Below, piece after piece: positions 54,510 to 64,000 of a stretch of 64,000 bases of DNA. The stretch's first letter is position 1; every line of letters begins with the position of its first letter. The stretch lies in NCBI GenBank assembly GCA_028710525.1, contig JAQTTY010000008.1:88136-152135 (forward strand). The letters run 5' to 3'. The notes beneath the pieces are model-generated. The model was not told the origin of the DNA. It ran no database searches and was given only the letters and a program-made list of their open reading frames with translations. Origin of the DNA: Gallionella sp. (GTDB lineage: Bacteria > Pseudomonadota > Gammaproteobacteria > Burkholderiales > Gallionellaceae). The translations under genes and the position numbers were made by a program.

Positions 54510-54672
54510 TCCTTCCCCTGCAAGGGGTAGGTTTACCCGCAAGGGGCATGTCCGTGATTGGTAAGACAGCAAGCTGTCAACAACTCACGCCAAGGATGGG
54601 GGTAAGTGCAGATGGGCTGCGCAATTTCTACCACCTCCCTAGCCCTTCCCCTGCAAGGGGGAGGGAACAGAA
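54510..54672. repeat. Mosaic palindromic repeat
   Basis: A 182-base spacer between the DUF167 and DUF1304 genes. It begins with CCTTCCCCTGCAAGGGGTAGG and ends with CCCTTCCCCTGCAAGGGGGAG, so two copies of a palindrome with a TGCA centre face each other around ~110 bases. A related element lies at 52402-52505. Confidence 0.65.
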
Positions 54673-54690
54673 AATACCGAGGTACACACC

Positions 54691-55047
54691 ATGACCACAC
54701 TCGCCAATATAGCCGTTACTTTCGTGGCATTGCTTCATGTTTATTTTTTGGTGCTGGAGATGTTCTTTTGGGATAAACCGCTGGGGATACGCACCTTTCG
54801 CCTGACACCTGAGTTCGCGCAAGCCTCCAAAGCACTCGCGGCCAATCAAGGTTTATATAACGGATTTCTTGCCGCGGGTTTACTGTGGGGCTTGAGCATG
54901 GGCGCAACAGGAACGGCCGTACTGACGTTCTTTCTCAGCTGCGTCATCGTCGCAGGTTTGTATGGAGCTTACAGCGTGGGTCGCAAGATACTTTGGGTGC
55001 AAGCTGTGCCGGCGCTCATTGCCCTAGGATTGCTACTGCTGAGTTAA
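54691..55047 (+). CDS. DUF1304 membrane protein
   Basis: A 118-residue protein with four membrane helices (~5-27, ~50-70, ~73-93, ~97-116) and the family segment FFWDKPLGIRTFRL. Function unknown. It stands alone between a repeat and a bidirectional terminator. Confidence 0.88.
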   Translation: MTTLANIAVTFVALLHVYFLVLEMFFWDKPLGIRTFRLTPEFAQASKALAANQGLYNGFLAAGLLWGLSMGATGTAVLTFFLSCVIVAGLYGAYSVGRKILWVQAVPALIALGLLLLS

Positions 55048-55063
55048 CTTTTGCTGCGACAAT

Positions 55064-55098
55064 AAAAAATGCCACGCAAGCTATGCGTGGCATTTTTT
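55064..55098. terminator. Bidirectional terminator
   Basis: Perfect stem AAAAAATGCCACGC / GCGTGGCATTTTTT with a 7-base loop between the convergent DUF1304 and ferredoxin genes. Confidence 0.93.
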
Positions 55099-55107
55099 CA
55101 AACCGGC

Positions 55108-56416
<1,309 letters not shown>

Positions 56417-56420
<4 letters not shown>

Positions 56421-57742
56421 TTTCCTGCCTCCTGTGGTGCACCGACGATTACCGTCGCCATGTTCGCTGTATCGATATGCCGTTTAAACGCATCCCGTAT
56501 CTGAGCTACGGTGACCTGTTCGACTCGCTTAGTGAAGTCGTCCAGATAGCTTAACGGCAGACCGTAGAATCCGATGACACTGAGGTACTCAAGTATCTTG
56601 CGATTGCTATCTATACGCAGCGGAAAACCACCGACGATGTTCTGCTTGGCGGCCACTAACTCCTTTTCGGTCGGGCCTTGAGCTACAAAGCCATCCAATG
56701 TCTTACGCACTAGTTGCAGTGCATCATCGGCCTGCTCCTTCTTGGTCTGCAGGCCGATCTGGAATGCGCCGGTCTGTTTGAGCGGCATGAAATAACTGTA
56801 GACGCTGTAAGCCAGACCGCGCTTCTCGCGTACCTCGTTCATCAAACGCGACACAAAACCGCCACCACCCAAAATGTAATTGCCCACATACAGAGCGAAA
56901 TAGTCTGGGTCGCTGCGTGACATGCCTGGCACGCCCATCAGGATATGACTCTGACTGGCGGGATGGTCTATGCGCTGTTCGCTGGCTTTGATGTGTAATT
57001 CGACCGCAGGGAGTGCGGGCGACGCATCGGCTTTAGGCAACTCTGAAGTCAGACTCTGCGCTATCGCTTCGGCCTGCGCGCGCGTCACATCACCCATGAT
57101 GGCGACCACGGCGCGCTCGGCGTTGTAGTGCGTGCGGTAGAAGTCCTGCAAATCTTGAGCCGAAATCCCTTGTACCGTATCCACCTCACCCGACACCTGC
57201 AAAGCATAAGGATGCGTGCCATAGACGGCTTTCTGAAATGCGCGATCTGCGATGTTCTCAGGTTTGGTCTCGGCTTCTTTCAGACCGGCGATCACTCGCG
57301 TCCTCTCGCGATCCAAGATGTCAGGAGCATATACGGGGTGTTGCAACACCTTGGCCATGATAGCCAGAGCTTGCTCACGCACTGCTGGATTGCTCAGCGT
57401 GCGCAGCGAAATACTGGCGCGGTCCTGATCGAAGCCACCGCCCATCTGCGCGCCCAAATCCGCCAAGCCTCGTGAGGTTTCGTCTTCGTTCATCCCCAGC
57501 GAACCTAGGTCGAGCATATGGTGGGTGAGCGCAGCAACGCCAGACTTTTGGGCGCTGTCGTAACTACTTCCTGCTGGCACACTGACCGCCACATCTAACA
57601 TAGGAATGTCGTGATCTTCTACGAATAACACCTTCGCTCCGCTGGCACTCTGCCAATATTGGATGCTGGGTGTGGCGTGAGCAGCAGTGGCAATGACACA
57701 AGCGAACAGGGCTAGCGCTGGCGCGATGATCTTAGTGAGCAT
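56417..57742 (-). CDS. M16 peptidase-like protein, non-catalytic partner
   Basis: A 441-residue exported protein with signal peptide LTKIIAPALALFACVIATAAHA and two M16 domains. The zinc motif position reads ALTHHMLDLG instead of HxxEH, so it is probably inactive, while the C-terminal half has the R/Y-type segment REKRGLAYSVYSYF. In two-subunit M16 enzymes one partner lacks the motif and helps bind peptide. GGAGGAGAT precedes ATG 57742; the track's 57793 lies deeper in the upstream gene. Confidence 0.9.
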
Positions 57743-59090
57743 GGAAATCTCCTCCGGCGCGTTTGGGTTTATCGGTGATCGGTTGCGGATCAAGTACCGC
57801 CACAGTCAGTCTGTCGTCCAGCAACACTGCTTTCGCAGCTTGTTGCACTTGCGCTGCGGTGACTGCCTGAACTTTGTCTAGCATCACGGGGAGCGCCTTG
57901 TAACCCAGACCTATGCTTTCCATCTGGCCGATCTGCATGGCACGGTAGAAAGTTGAATCGAGCTTATAGACCTCTGCGGCCATCACCTGCGCTTTGACGC
58001 GCTGCAACTCCTCAGGTGTCACACCATTTTTAATCAGTAACGCGATCTCTTGGCGTATTGCAGCCTCCACGTCCTGCACCGTCTTGCCCGTTGAAGGTGT
58101 GGCTTCCAAAGTAAACAAACCGGGCCCACGTGCCACCGAGTCGTAGCCGGCACCCACATCGCTGGCGATCTGCTGCTCGCGCACTAGATGTTTATTCAGT
58201 CGTGCGGAATCATTACCGTTCAAGATACCGGCCAACACTTCCAGTGCGTAAGGGGTCTCGTCTTTTGCTGGATCTTGGATCATTGGAGCCTGATAGCTCA
58301 TCACCAGTTGCGGCAATTCGGCGGGTGCTTTGACGACCATACGCTTGATGCCGATCTGCGCGGGTTCACTCAGTTGACGGCGTATCGGCAGCACACTGCG
58401 CGGTATCTTGCCGTAGTAGCGCTGTGCCAATGCAAACACTTCTTTCGCATTTACATCGCCCGCGATCACCAGCGTGGCGTTATTGGGCGCATACCAGCGC
58501 TTATACCAATCACGTGCATCGGCCACTGTCATCGCTTCCAAATCGCTCATCCAACCGATTACCGGATGATGATAAGGATGCTCCTGATAGATGACCGCAT
58601 TCATACGCTCCTGCAACTTGCCGCTGGCCTGATCGTCAGTGCGCCAGCGACGCTCTTCCATAACAACCTTGATCTCCTTGGCAAACTCGTCAGCGGAAAG
58701 ATCCAGATTGTGCATGCGGTCTGCTTCCAACTTCATCGCAAGTGGCAATTTTGATTTGTGCAGTTGTTGGAAGTACGCGGTGTAATCGTTGCTGGTGAAG
58801 GCATTCTCACGCCCTCCCGCAGCAGCGATGCGCTTAGAGAACTCGCCCGCTGGCACGGCATGTGTGCCTTTGAACATCATGTGTTCCAATACGTGTGCGA
58901 TGCCGGTCTTGCCGCTCACCTCGTCCATGCTGCCGGCCTTGTACCAGATCTGTTGCACCACCACTGGCGCTCTGTGATCCTCGTCCACCACGACCTTGAG
59001 ACCGTTGCTTAGTGTGTGTTCGTATATCTTCGCTTGCGCCAGCGGCGCGAGGCAAAGCAGCAATCCAAAAGCGAGTAGTTGTTTTTTCAT
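57732..59090 (-). CDS. M16 zinc peptidase, catalytic subunit
   Basis: A 452-residue periplasmic peptidase. Signal peptide MKKQLLAFGLLLCLAPLAQA, then the inverted zinc motif in AHVLEHMMFKGT (HxxEH near residue 65) and the downstream Glu in VVMEERRWRTD. With the next gene product it should form a heteromeric pitrilysin/PqqL-type protease. ATG 59090 with AGGGCTAGGA upstream is preferred over 59120. Confidence 0.93.
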   Translation of the reverse strand: MKKQLLAFGLLLCLAPLAQAKIYEHTLSNGLKVVVDEDHRAPVVVQQIWYKAGSMDEVSGKTGIAHVLEHMMFKGTHAVPAGEFSKRIAAAGGRENAFTSNDYTAYFQQLHKSKLPLAMKLEADRMHNLDLSADEFAKEIKVVMEERRWRTDDQASGKLQERMNAVIYQEHPYHHPVIGWMSDLEAMTVADARDWYKRWYAPNNATLVIAGDVNAKEVFALAQRYYGKIPRSVLPIRRQLSEPAQIGIKRMVVKAPAELPQLVMSYQAPMIQDPAKDETPYALEVLAGILNGNDSARLNKHLVREQQIASDVGAGYDSVARGPGLFTLEATPSTGKTVQDVEAAIRQEIALLIKNGVTPEELQRVKAQVMAAEVYKLDSTFYRAMQIGQMESIGLGYKALPVMLDKVQAVTAAQVQQAAKAVLLDDRLTVAVLDPQPITDKPKRAGGDFHAH

Positions 59091-59171
59091 AGTCCTAGCC
59101 CTAACAGGTGTAATCGGCATAAAATGCCGCGCGCATTATCCGACATTTCCAGACCTAGACCACCTTAATCG

Positions 59172-60125
59172 ATGTTTAGTTTCCTCAAAAAGAAATCTTC
59201 CGACTCAAGCACTGCAAACACTGGCTGGCTGGCGCGCCTCAGGACGGGCTTAGCACGCACCGGCAGCCAGTTCGGTGAGCTGTTCAGTCGCGGTGGCAAG
59301 ATAGACGAGGACCTTTACGAGGAGTTAGAGACCATACTCATCACTTCCGATGTGGGTATGGATGCGACGCTAGCCTTATTGGCCGACCTGCGTAGACAGG
59401 TCAAAGAACAGCGACTCACCGATGTCTCCGAACTCAAGCAAGCGCTGGCTGAGTGCATGCTCAAGATGTTGCAGCCTTTGGCGCAGCCCTTGCAAGCACA
59501 CACACATAAACCTTACGTCATCATGATGGTCGGCGTGAACGGTGCAGGCAAGACTACCTCTATTGGCAAGCTGGCGAAGTATCTGCAAGGGCAAGGACTG
59601 TCTGTGCTGCTCGCGGCCGGTGATACCTTCCGCGCGGCGGCGCGCGAGCAACTAATCACTTGGGGTGAGCGCAACGATGTCGCTGTCATCGCACAACAAA
59701 GCGGTGACGCCGCTGCAGTGATGTTCGATGCCATACATGCCGCTCAAGCACGCAAGATCGATGTAGTGCTAGCTGACACCGCGGGTCGTTTGACTACGCA
59801 ACTCAACCTGATGGAAGAGATCAAGAAGGTCAAGCGTGTCATCGCCAAAGTCATTCCTGAAGCGCCCCATGAAGTGCTGCTGGTGCTGGATGCTAATACT
59901 GGACAGAATGCGCTGAGCCAAGTTAAAGCTTTCGACGCTGCACTCGGTGTCACCGGATTGATACTCACGAAACTGGATGGTACGGCCAAGGGTGGCGTCA
60001 TCGCTGCCATTGCAAAGGCGCATCCCATACCCGTGCGCTTCATCGGCGTAGGGGAAAGTCTGGACGATCTGCGTCCCTTCGTTGCTGAGGATTTCGTCAG
60101 CGCACTCTTGGGCCTAGATGCATGA
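59172..60125 (+). CDS. ftsY: Signal recognition particle receptor FtsY
   Basis: A 317-residue SRP GTPase. A short N-terminal region (MFSFLKKKSS) precedes the NG domain: G1 GVNGAGKTTSIGKLAK, G2 DTFRAAAREQL, G3 DTAGR, G4 TKLDGTAKGG. The acidic A domain is nearly absent compared with E. coli, as is common. It overlaps ftsE by four bases, giving the classical ftsYEX operon. Confidence 0.98.
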   Translation: MFSFLKKKSSDSSTANTGWLARLRTGLARTGSQFGELFSRGGKIDEDLYEELETILITSDVGMDATLALLADLRRQVKEQRLTDVSELKQALAECMLKMLQPLAQPLQAHTHKPYVIMMVGVNGAGKTTSIGKLAKYLQGQGLSVLLAAGDTFRAAAREQLITWGERNDVAVIAQQSGDAAAVMFDAIHAAQARKIDVVLADTAGRLTTQLNLMEEIKKVKRVIAKVIPEAPHEVLLVLDANTGQNALSQVKAFDAALGVTGLILTKLDGTAKGGVIAAIAKAHPIPVRFIGVGESLDDLRPFVAEDFVSALLGLDA

Positions 60126-60799
60126 TTAGCTTTAACCAAGTTCGCAAGCGTTACCCCGGCGGCTATGAAGCGCTCAGTAATGTCTCGTTTGAAATCGCGA
60201 CTGGTGAAATGGTTTTTCTAACCGGCCACTCGGGTGCGGGCAAAAGCACGCTGCTTAAGCTGGTCGCTGGAATCGAGCGTCCTAATTCCGGCAGCGTGCT
60301 GGTCAACAATCAGAACGTGGGGGTACTTAAGTCGTCTGCATTGCCCTTTCTTAGACGCAATCTGGGCATCATCTTTCAGGACCACAAGCTGCTGTTCGAC
60401 AGAAGCGTATTCGACAACGTGATCCTACCTTTGCAAATCTGCGGCTTCGATCACCGCGAGAGTGGTAAGCGTGTGCGTGCAGCTTTGGACAAGGTCGGCT
60501 TACTCAAACGCGAGAAGGCTAACCCCATCGCATTGTCAGGTGGTGAGCAACAGCGTCTGTGTATCGCACGTGCCATCGTCAATCGTCCCTCCATATTGCT
60601 GGCCGACGAACCCACCGGCAATCTGGATGCCGACTATGCACAAGACATCATGGATATCTTCAAATCTTTCCATCAAGTTGGCGTGACGTTGCTCATCTCC
60701 ACTCACGATGCAGGTGTCTTGCAAGATAACGACAAGATTCGTGTGCTCAATCTAAAACAGGGGGTTCTGCAAACCCCTACTCAGGTGGTGTCGTCATGA
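60122..60799 (+). CDS. ftsE: Cell division ATP-binding protein FtsE
   Basis: A 225-residue ABC ATPase: Walker [14 protein letters not shown], signature [14 protein letters not shown], Walker [12 protein letters not shown], His in STHDAG. With FtsX it controls septal peptidoglycan hydrolases. It overlaps ftsX by four bases. Confidence 0.98.
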   Translation: MISFNQVRKRYPGGYEALSNVSFEIATGEMVFLTGHSGAGKSTLLKLVAGIERPNSGSVLVNNQNVGVLKSSALPFLRRNLGIIFQDHKLLFDRSVFDNVILPLQICGFDHRESGKRVRAALDKVGLLKREKANPIALSGGEQQRLCIARAIVNRPSILLADEPTGNLDADYAQDIMDIFKSFHQVGVTLLISTHDAGVLQDNDKIRVLNLKQGVLQTPTQVVSS

Positions 60800-61704
60800 G
60801 ACAGGGCTACGTACAGCATTTGAGTGTGATACGCACGGTCTTGCGCCGCATCTTCAGCCCGCCCCTCGCTGGGCTGCTCAATATTCTGGTAATCGGTATC
60901 GCGCTTAGCCTGCCCGCGGGGGTATATGTGCTGCTGCAGAATGCGCATGGACTGGTCGATGAACTTTCAGGTACACCTCAGATTAGTCTTTTTCTTAGTT
61001 TGGATGCTAAATCAGACGATATCGATAAGTTGCGTAAACAACTTGCTCAGAATTCAGATATTGCATCGATAGACTTTGTCTCTCGGGACGCAGCATTGCA
61101 AAACCTCAAGCAATCAACGGGGTTAGAGGATGTCATCGGCGGGTTAGAAAAGAATCCCCTACCCGATGCCTTCATCATCCATCCCAAAGCAAAGGGTGCG
61201 TCTACTCTAGAGGACTTGCGCTCTTCGCTCAGCAACCTACCCAAAGTAGACCTGGCACAATTGGATTCAGCATGGGCCTACAAATTGGAAGCACTGTTAC
61301 GCTTCGCTAATTTGGCAGTATTGATTTTGGCCAGCTTGCTCAGCTTGGCGCTGATTGCCATCACCTTCAACACCATACGTTTGCAGATACTCACTCAGCG
61401 TGATGAGATTGAGGTTGCCAAACTGATCGGTGCTTCTGACGGCTTCATTCGTCGCCCCTTCCTGTATTTCGGTGCTTTACAGGGGCTGATGGGCGGCATT
61501 GCTGCTTACCTCATCATCACCATCAGCTTGCTGCTGCTAAATGAACCGCTGCATGCACTATCACAGCTCTATGCTAGTCAGTTCTCACTAAAATCTCTAG
61601 GCTGGGGCGACAGCTTAGCTTTACTTATGTTCTCTCTCTATTTAGGCTGGCTGGGTGCTTGGCTATCCGTTGCACGCCATCTCTCCCTGATAGAGCCTCG
61701 CTAA
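60796..61704 (+). CDS. ftsX: Cell division membrane protein FtsX
   Basis: A 302-residue permease-like protein with four helices (~30-52, ~170-195, ~225-245, ~270-290) and a large periplasmic loop after the first helix (GTPQISLFLSLDAKSDDIDKL). It transmits FtsE ATP cycles to amidase activators. Confidence 0.97.
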   Translation: MRQGYVQHLSVIRTVLRRIFSPPLAGLLNILVIGIALSLPAGVYVLLQNAHGLVDELSGTPQISLFLSLDAKSDDIDKLRKQLAQNSDIASIDFVSRDAALQNLKQSTGLEDVIGGLEKNPLPDAFIIHPKAKGASTLEDLRSSLSNLPKVDLAQLDSAWAYKLEALLRFANLAVLILASLLSLALIAITFNTIRLQILTQRDEIEVAKLIGASDGFIRRPFLYFGALQGLMGGIAAYLIITISLLLLNEPLHALSQLYASQFSLKSLGWGDSLALLMFSLYLGWLGAWLSVARHLSLIEPR

Positions 61705-61732
61705 GTCCCTACGACAAGTATTCCGAGCAATT

Positions 61733-61812
61733 AAAGTCGTAAATTAGGGTCACCATTTGGCGCGGCTTCCAAGACAGGGAAAATCTAATCTGGCTAATGA
61801 AAAGTCGTAAAT
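61733..61812. repeat. 12-bp direct repeat pair
   Basis: AAAGTCGTAAAT occurs at 61733-61744 and again at 61801-61812 in the 120-base gap after ftsX, just beyond the 3' end of the primase-helicase gene. This could be a relic of integration or a chance duplication. Confidence 0.4.
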
Positions 61813-61824
61813 GCCTTTACGCGT

Positions 61825-63873
61825 CTAATTCTTAATCCTATACCCCATCGCTCGATAGCCTCGTTGCCGCTTCTCCCACATGCGCATCAATGCAGGGTGT
61901 CCATAATCCACAAAGTCAACAACGCGCACATCCGTCTTGCTTGCATGTTCGCGGTGCAAACGCCCTGCATATTGCTGCAAGGTTCCTTTCCATGAAACTG
62001 GCATCGCAAGAATCAGCGTATCCAGCGGCGGATGATCAAATCCTTCACCAACCAGCTTGCCCGTAGCAAGTAAGACACGAGGAGCATCCGGTGGCAACTC
62101 ATTGAGAGTTTCAATCAGTGTAGACCGCTGCTTCTTGGACATCCGTCCATGCAATATGAAAAGCGACTGAACTTTGCTTTCTAGGGTGGCCGCAATTGCA
62201 TCCAAGTGTTCGTTGCGTTCAGTTAACACCAGCAACTTACGCCCTTGGTTATATGCACTTTCGATTTCTTCAACGATCATATCTGTTCGAGCTGGATCGG
62301 TTGCGATGTGGCGGAACACGTCCTGAATCTTTGCATCCGTGGGCAGATCGATGTGCCTATTTATGGAATACGGCACCACTTCAAGATCATGTGGCGCGCT
62401 CTCAGGTTTGGCTGCCGTATAACGGATAGGTCCACATTGCATAAAAATGATCGCTTGCTGTCCATCACGCCGAAACGGTGTGGCCGTTAGACCCAAGACG
62501 TATTTTGCCTTGACGCGTTTTAAGATTGCGTCAAAAGAAGTTGCGCCGATGTGATGGCACTCATCGACGATTACATGCCCGTAGTCTTCAACTAGCGCAT
62601 TGATTTCATTTTTACGTGACAACGACTGCATCACGGCAATATCGATGATGCCAGTTGGTTTGGCTTTTCCGCCGCCAATCGTACCCACTATCCCTTTGCC
62701 GACACCTAGAAATGATTGCAACCGCTCCTGCCATTGCTTAAGCAATTCCGTTCGGTGCACTAAAACCAAGGTATTCACACCACGCTTCGCAATCATCGCC
62801 GCTGCGAGCACGGTTTTTCCAAAGGCAGTGGGCGCGCACAGAACACCTGCATCATGATGCAACATTCCTGCTGCTGCCGACTCTTGATCCAGTCGAAGTG
62901 TCCCCGCAAATGCAACATCGATGGATTTCCCAGTGAATCGTTCATCGCGCAAATCACACTGGATCCCATTTTCTTGAAGTAATGCTTGAGCGGCATCCAT
63001 GCAGCCACGTGGCAAACCAATATGAAGCGGGAAGTTTTCTGCTGAACATATAACGCGCGGCGTGTCCCAAACCGACATGCGCATAGCCTGATTTTTATAA
63101 AACTCGGGATTCTGAAAAGCTGCCAACCGAATCAGGCGATTTGCTAATGCTTGCGGCAACTGCGCTTTTTCAAAATAGATGAGGTTGGACAGGACTACCG
63201 TGAGCGAGTCAGGCATGCTGCCGACCAGCTTCTTGCTCACTGGCGCGGTACGCTTCCACGGCTCCTTATGGTCCTCCTCGTCTATAAAAGTCACATCCAG
63301 TGGATGTACTGCGCCAGTCGCGCGGAATATGGTGGGTTCAATATCTTCAGCAGACATGGGCTGGATTGAAGATAAGAAATCCCATTGCTCTGGATATGGT
63401 TGCAACGAATCATCGACGAACACACTAAAACCGTTCTCTCGGGGTTTCTTTTGTAATGGCAGGGCAATCAAATTGCCGAACCCTCCTTTGGGCATAGTGT
63501 CCTGATTAGGGAATAACCGATCATAGGAAGCAAGCTTCAATTGCCGAGTGCGCGCACAGGTGTGGCTGATGATGGCGGTACCTAATTTTCTAGCATCGCG
63601 TGCTGGAACATTGCGTTCAAAAAATACCCAGGCATGCGCACCATTACCCGAGCGTGATATTTCTAATGCGACCGGCACGCCAAGCTCACGACAGGATTGT
63701 ACAAACGCCTTGGCATCATCCCTCCATTCCGCCTCATCAAAATCGACAGCAAGAAAGTAACAGGTGTCGTCAGTAAGTAAGGGAAACACGCCTACTGTGT
63801 GATCACCAGTCAGGTGGTTATAAATAATGCTGTCTGTTACCGGCCTCAACAGACGATTATTACAGTCACCACA
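61825..63873 (-). pseudogene. AEP primase - SF2 helicase (TOTE-type conflict gene), 5' truncated
   Basis: A ~680-residue remnant. The N-terminal half is an archaeo-eukaryotic-primase-like domain with FLAVDFDEAEW (metal DxD-type), SGNGAHAWVFFE and KGGFGNLIALPLQ. The C-terminal half is a DEAD/DEAH helicase with APTAFGKTVLAAAM, VIVDECHH, GLTATPFRRDG and LQQYAGRLHR. The track starts at TTG 63849, but the frame continues upstream as CGDCNNRLL, a cysteine motif that family members have after ~100 further residues. It then meets TGA/TAG exactly at an apparent IS end. The gene thus seems to have lost its 5' part, though the rest could lie beyond the insertion. Confidence 0.8.
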
Positions 63874-63876
63874 TCA

Positions 63877-64000
63877 CTAGTGTCCGGTTAAGAATCGAAT
63901 AGATTCAGTTGGTTGCTGAAATCGGTGTTTGTTGCCTCGCCACGGATGCCCTGCAAGGCTTGTTGTATGGGCATTTTCTCGAACAGAGTGACCGACAGAA
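63877..64000 (-). mobile_element. IS4-family insertion sequence, end only
   Basis: The window edge holds one end of an element. On the minus strand the last 36 codons of a transposase-like frame (63888-64000, stop TAA) read VTLFEKMPIQQALQG...SNQLNLFDS, a C-terminus I associate with IS4-family transposases. Beyond its stop comes TTAACCGGACAC, a plausible terminal inverted repeat, ending where the primase-helicase reading frame resumes. Identification rests on this short tail; the other end is outside the window. Confidence 0.7.

Overview
The window looks like a chromosomal segment of a betaproteobacterium, probably Nitrosomonadales/Gallionellaceae-like. This is inferred from gene content and protein flavour, not from a 16S gene or a search. 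Almost all of it is ordinary core genome: sucCD, queCE, the tol-pal cluster, ruvCAB, yebC, ychF-pth-rplY-prs, ispE-lolB, mutM, coaD-rsmD and ftsYEX, with three tRNA genes (Thr-UGU, Lys-UUU, Gln-UUG). Genes are dense and often overlap by 1-4 bases.

Layout. 1-7.1 kb (minus strand): a signalling operon with a CHASE2 Ser/Thr kinase, a PP2C phosphatase, an FHA protein, a CHASE2 class III nucleotide cyclase and the start of a metallo-beta-lactamase-fold cyclic-nucleotide phosphodiesterase that runs off the window. 7.2-21.2 kb (minus): UspA-TerC, sucDC, two tRNAs, queCE, cpoB-pal-tolBARQ-ybgC, ruvBAC with a UbiA/MenA-like prenyltransferase inside the ruv run, and yebC. Two, perhaps three, copies of a ~145-bp hairpin-forming interspersed repeat lie here. 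21.4-29.9 kb (plus): YjgR-like ATPase, YpfJ-like zinc peptidase, orphan ParA, then a 2-oxoacid:acceptor oxidoreductase operon (GltD-like flavoprotein/ferredoxin, KorA, KorB, CBS protein). 30-40.7 kb (minus): an RquA-like methyltransferase, a seven-gene TonB transport operon (receptor, DUF4198-like protein, NapH-like Fe-S protein, DsbD/TauE-like membrane protein, TonB, ExbB, ExbD), a Tat-exported four-helix Cys-rich copper-binding protein, an unlisted 45-residue secreted peptide and CcoG; a divergent MocR regulator follows. The most economical reading of this block is metal handling, probably copper, linked to cytochrome oxidase assembly. 42.5-61.7 kb: housekeeping genes, a Gld-type ABC export module, two mosaic palindromic repeats, a paired M16 peptidase operon and ftsYEX. 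61.8-64 kb: a primase-helicase of the TOTE-conflict type whose 5' end is cut off by what appears to be an IS4-family insertion sequence.

Main points of interest: (1) a kinase/phosphatase/FHA/cyclase/phosphodiesterase operon in which both signal generators carry the same CHASE2 input module; (2) a dedicated TonB plus Fe-S plus thiol-redox membrane system beside copper storage and CcoG genes; (3) the hairpin repeat family with compensatory changes in its arms; (4) an apparently interrupted AEP-primase/SF2-helicase defence-like gene; (5) an rsmD gene whose only full-length start is AUA; (6) a candidate rhodoquinone methyltransferase. Several start codons were moved from the ORF track on the basis of ribosome binding sites and family N-termini. 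No CRISPR array, rRNA gene or replication origin was seen.
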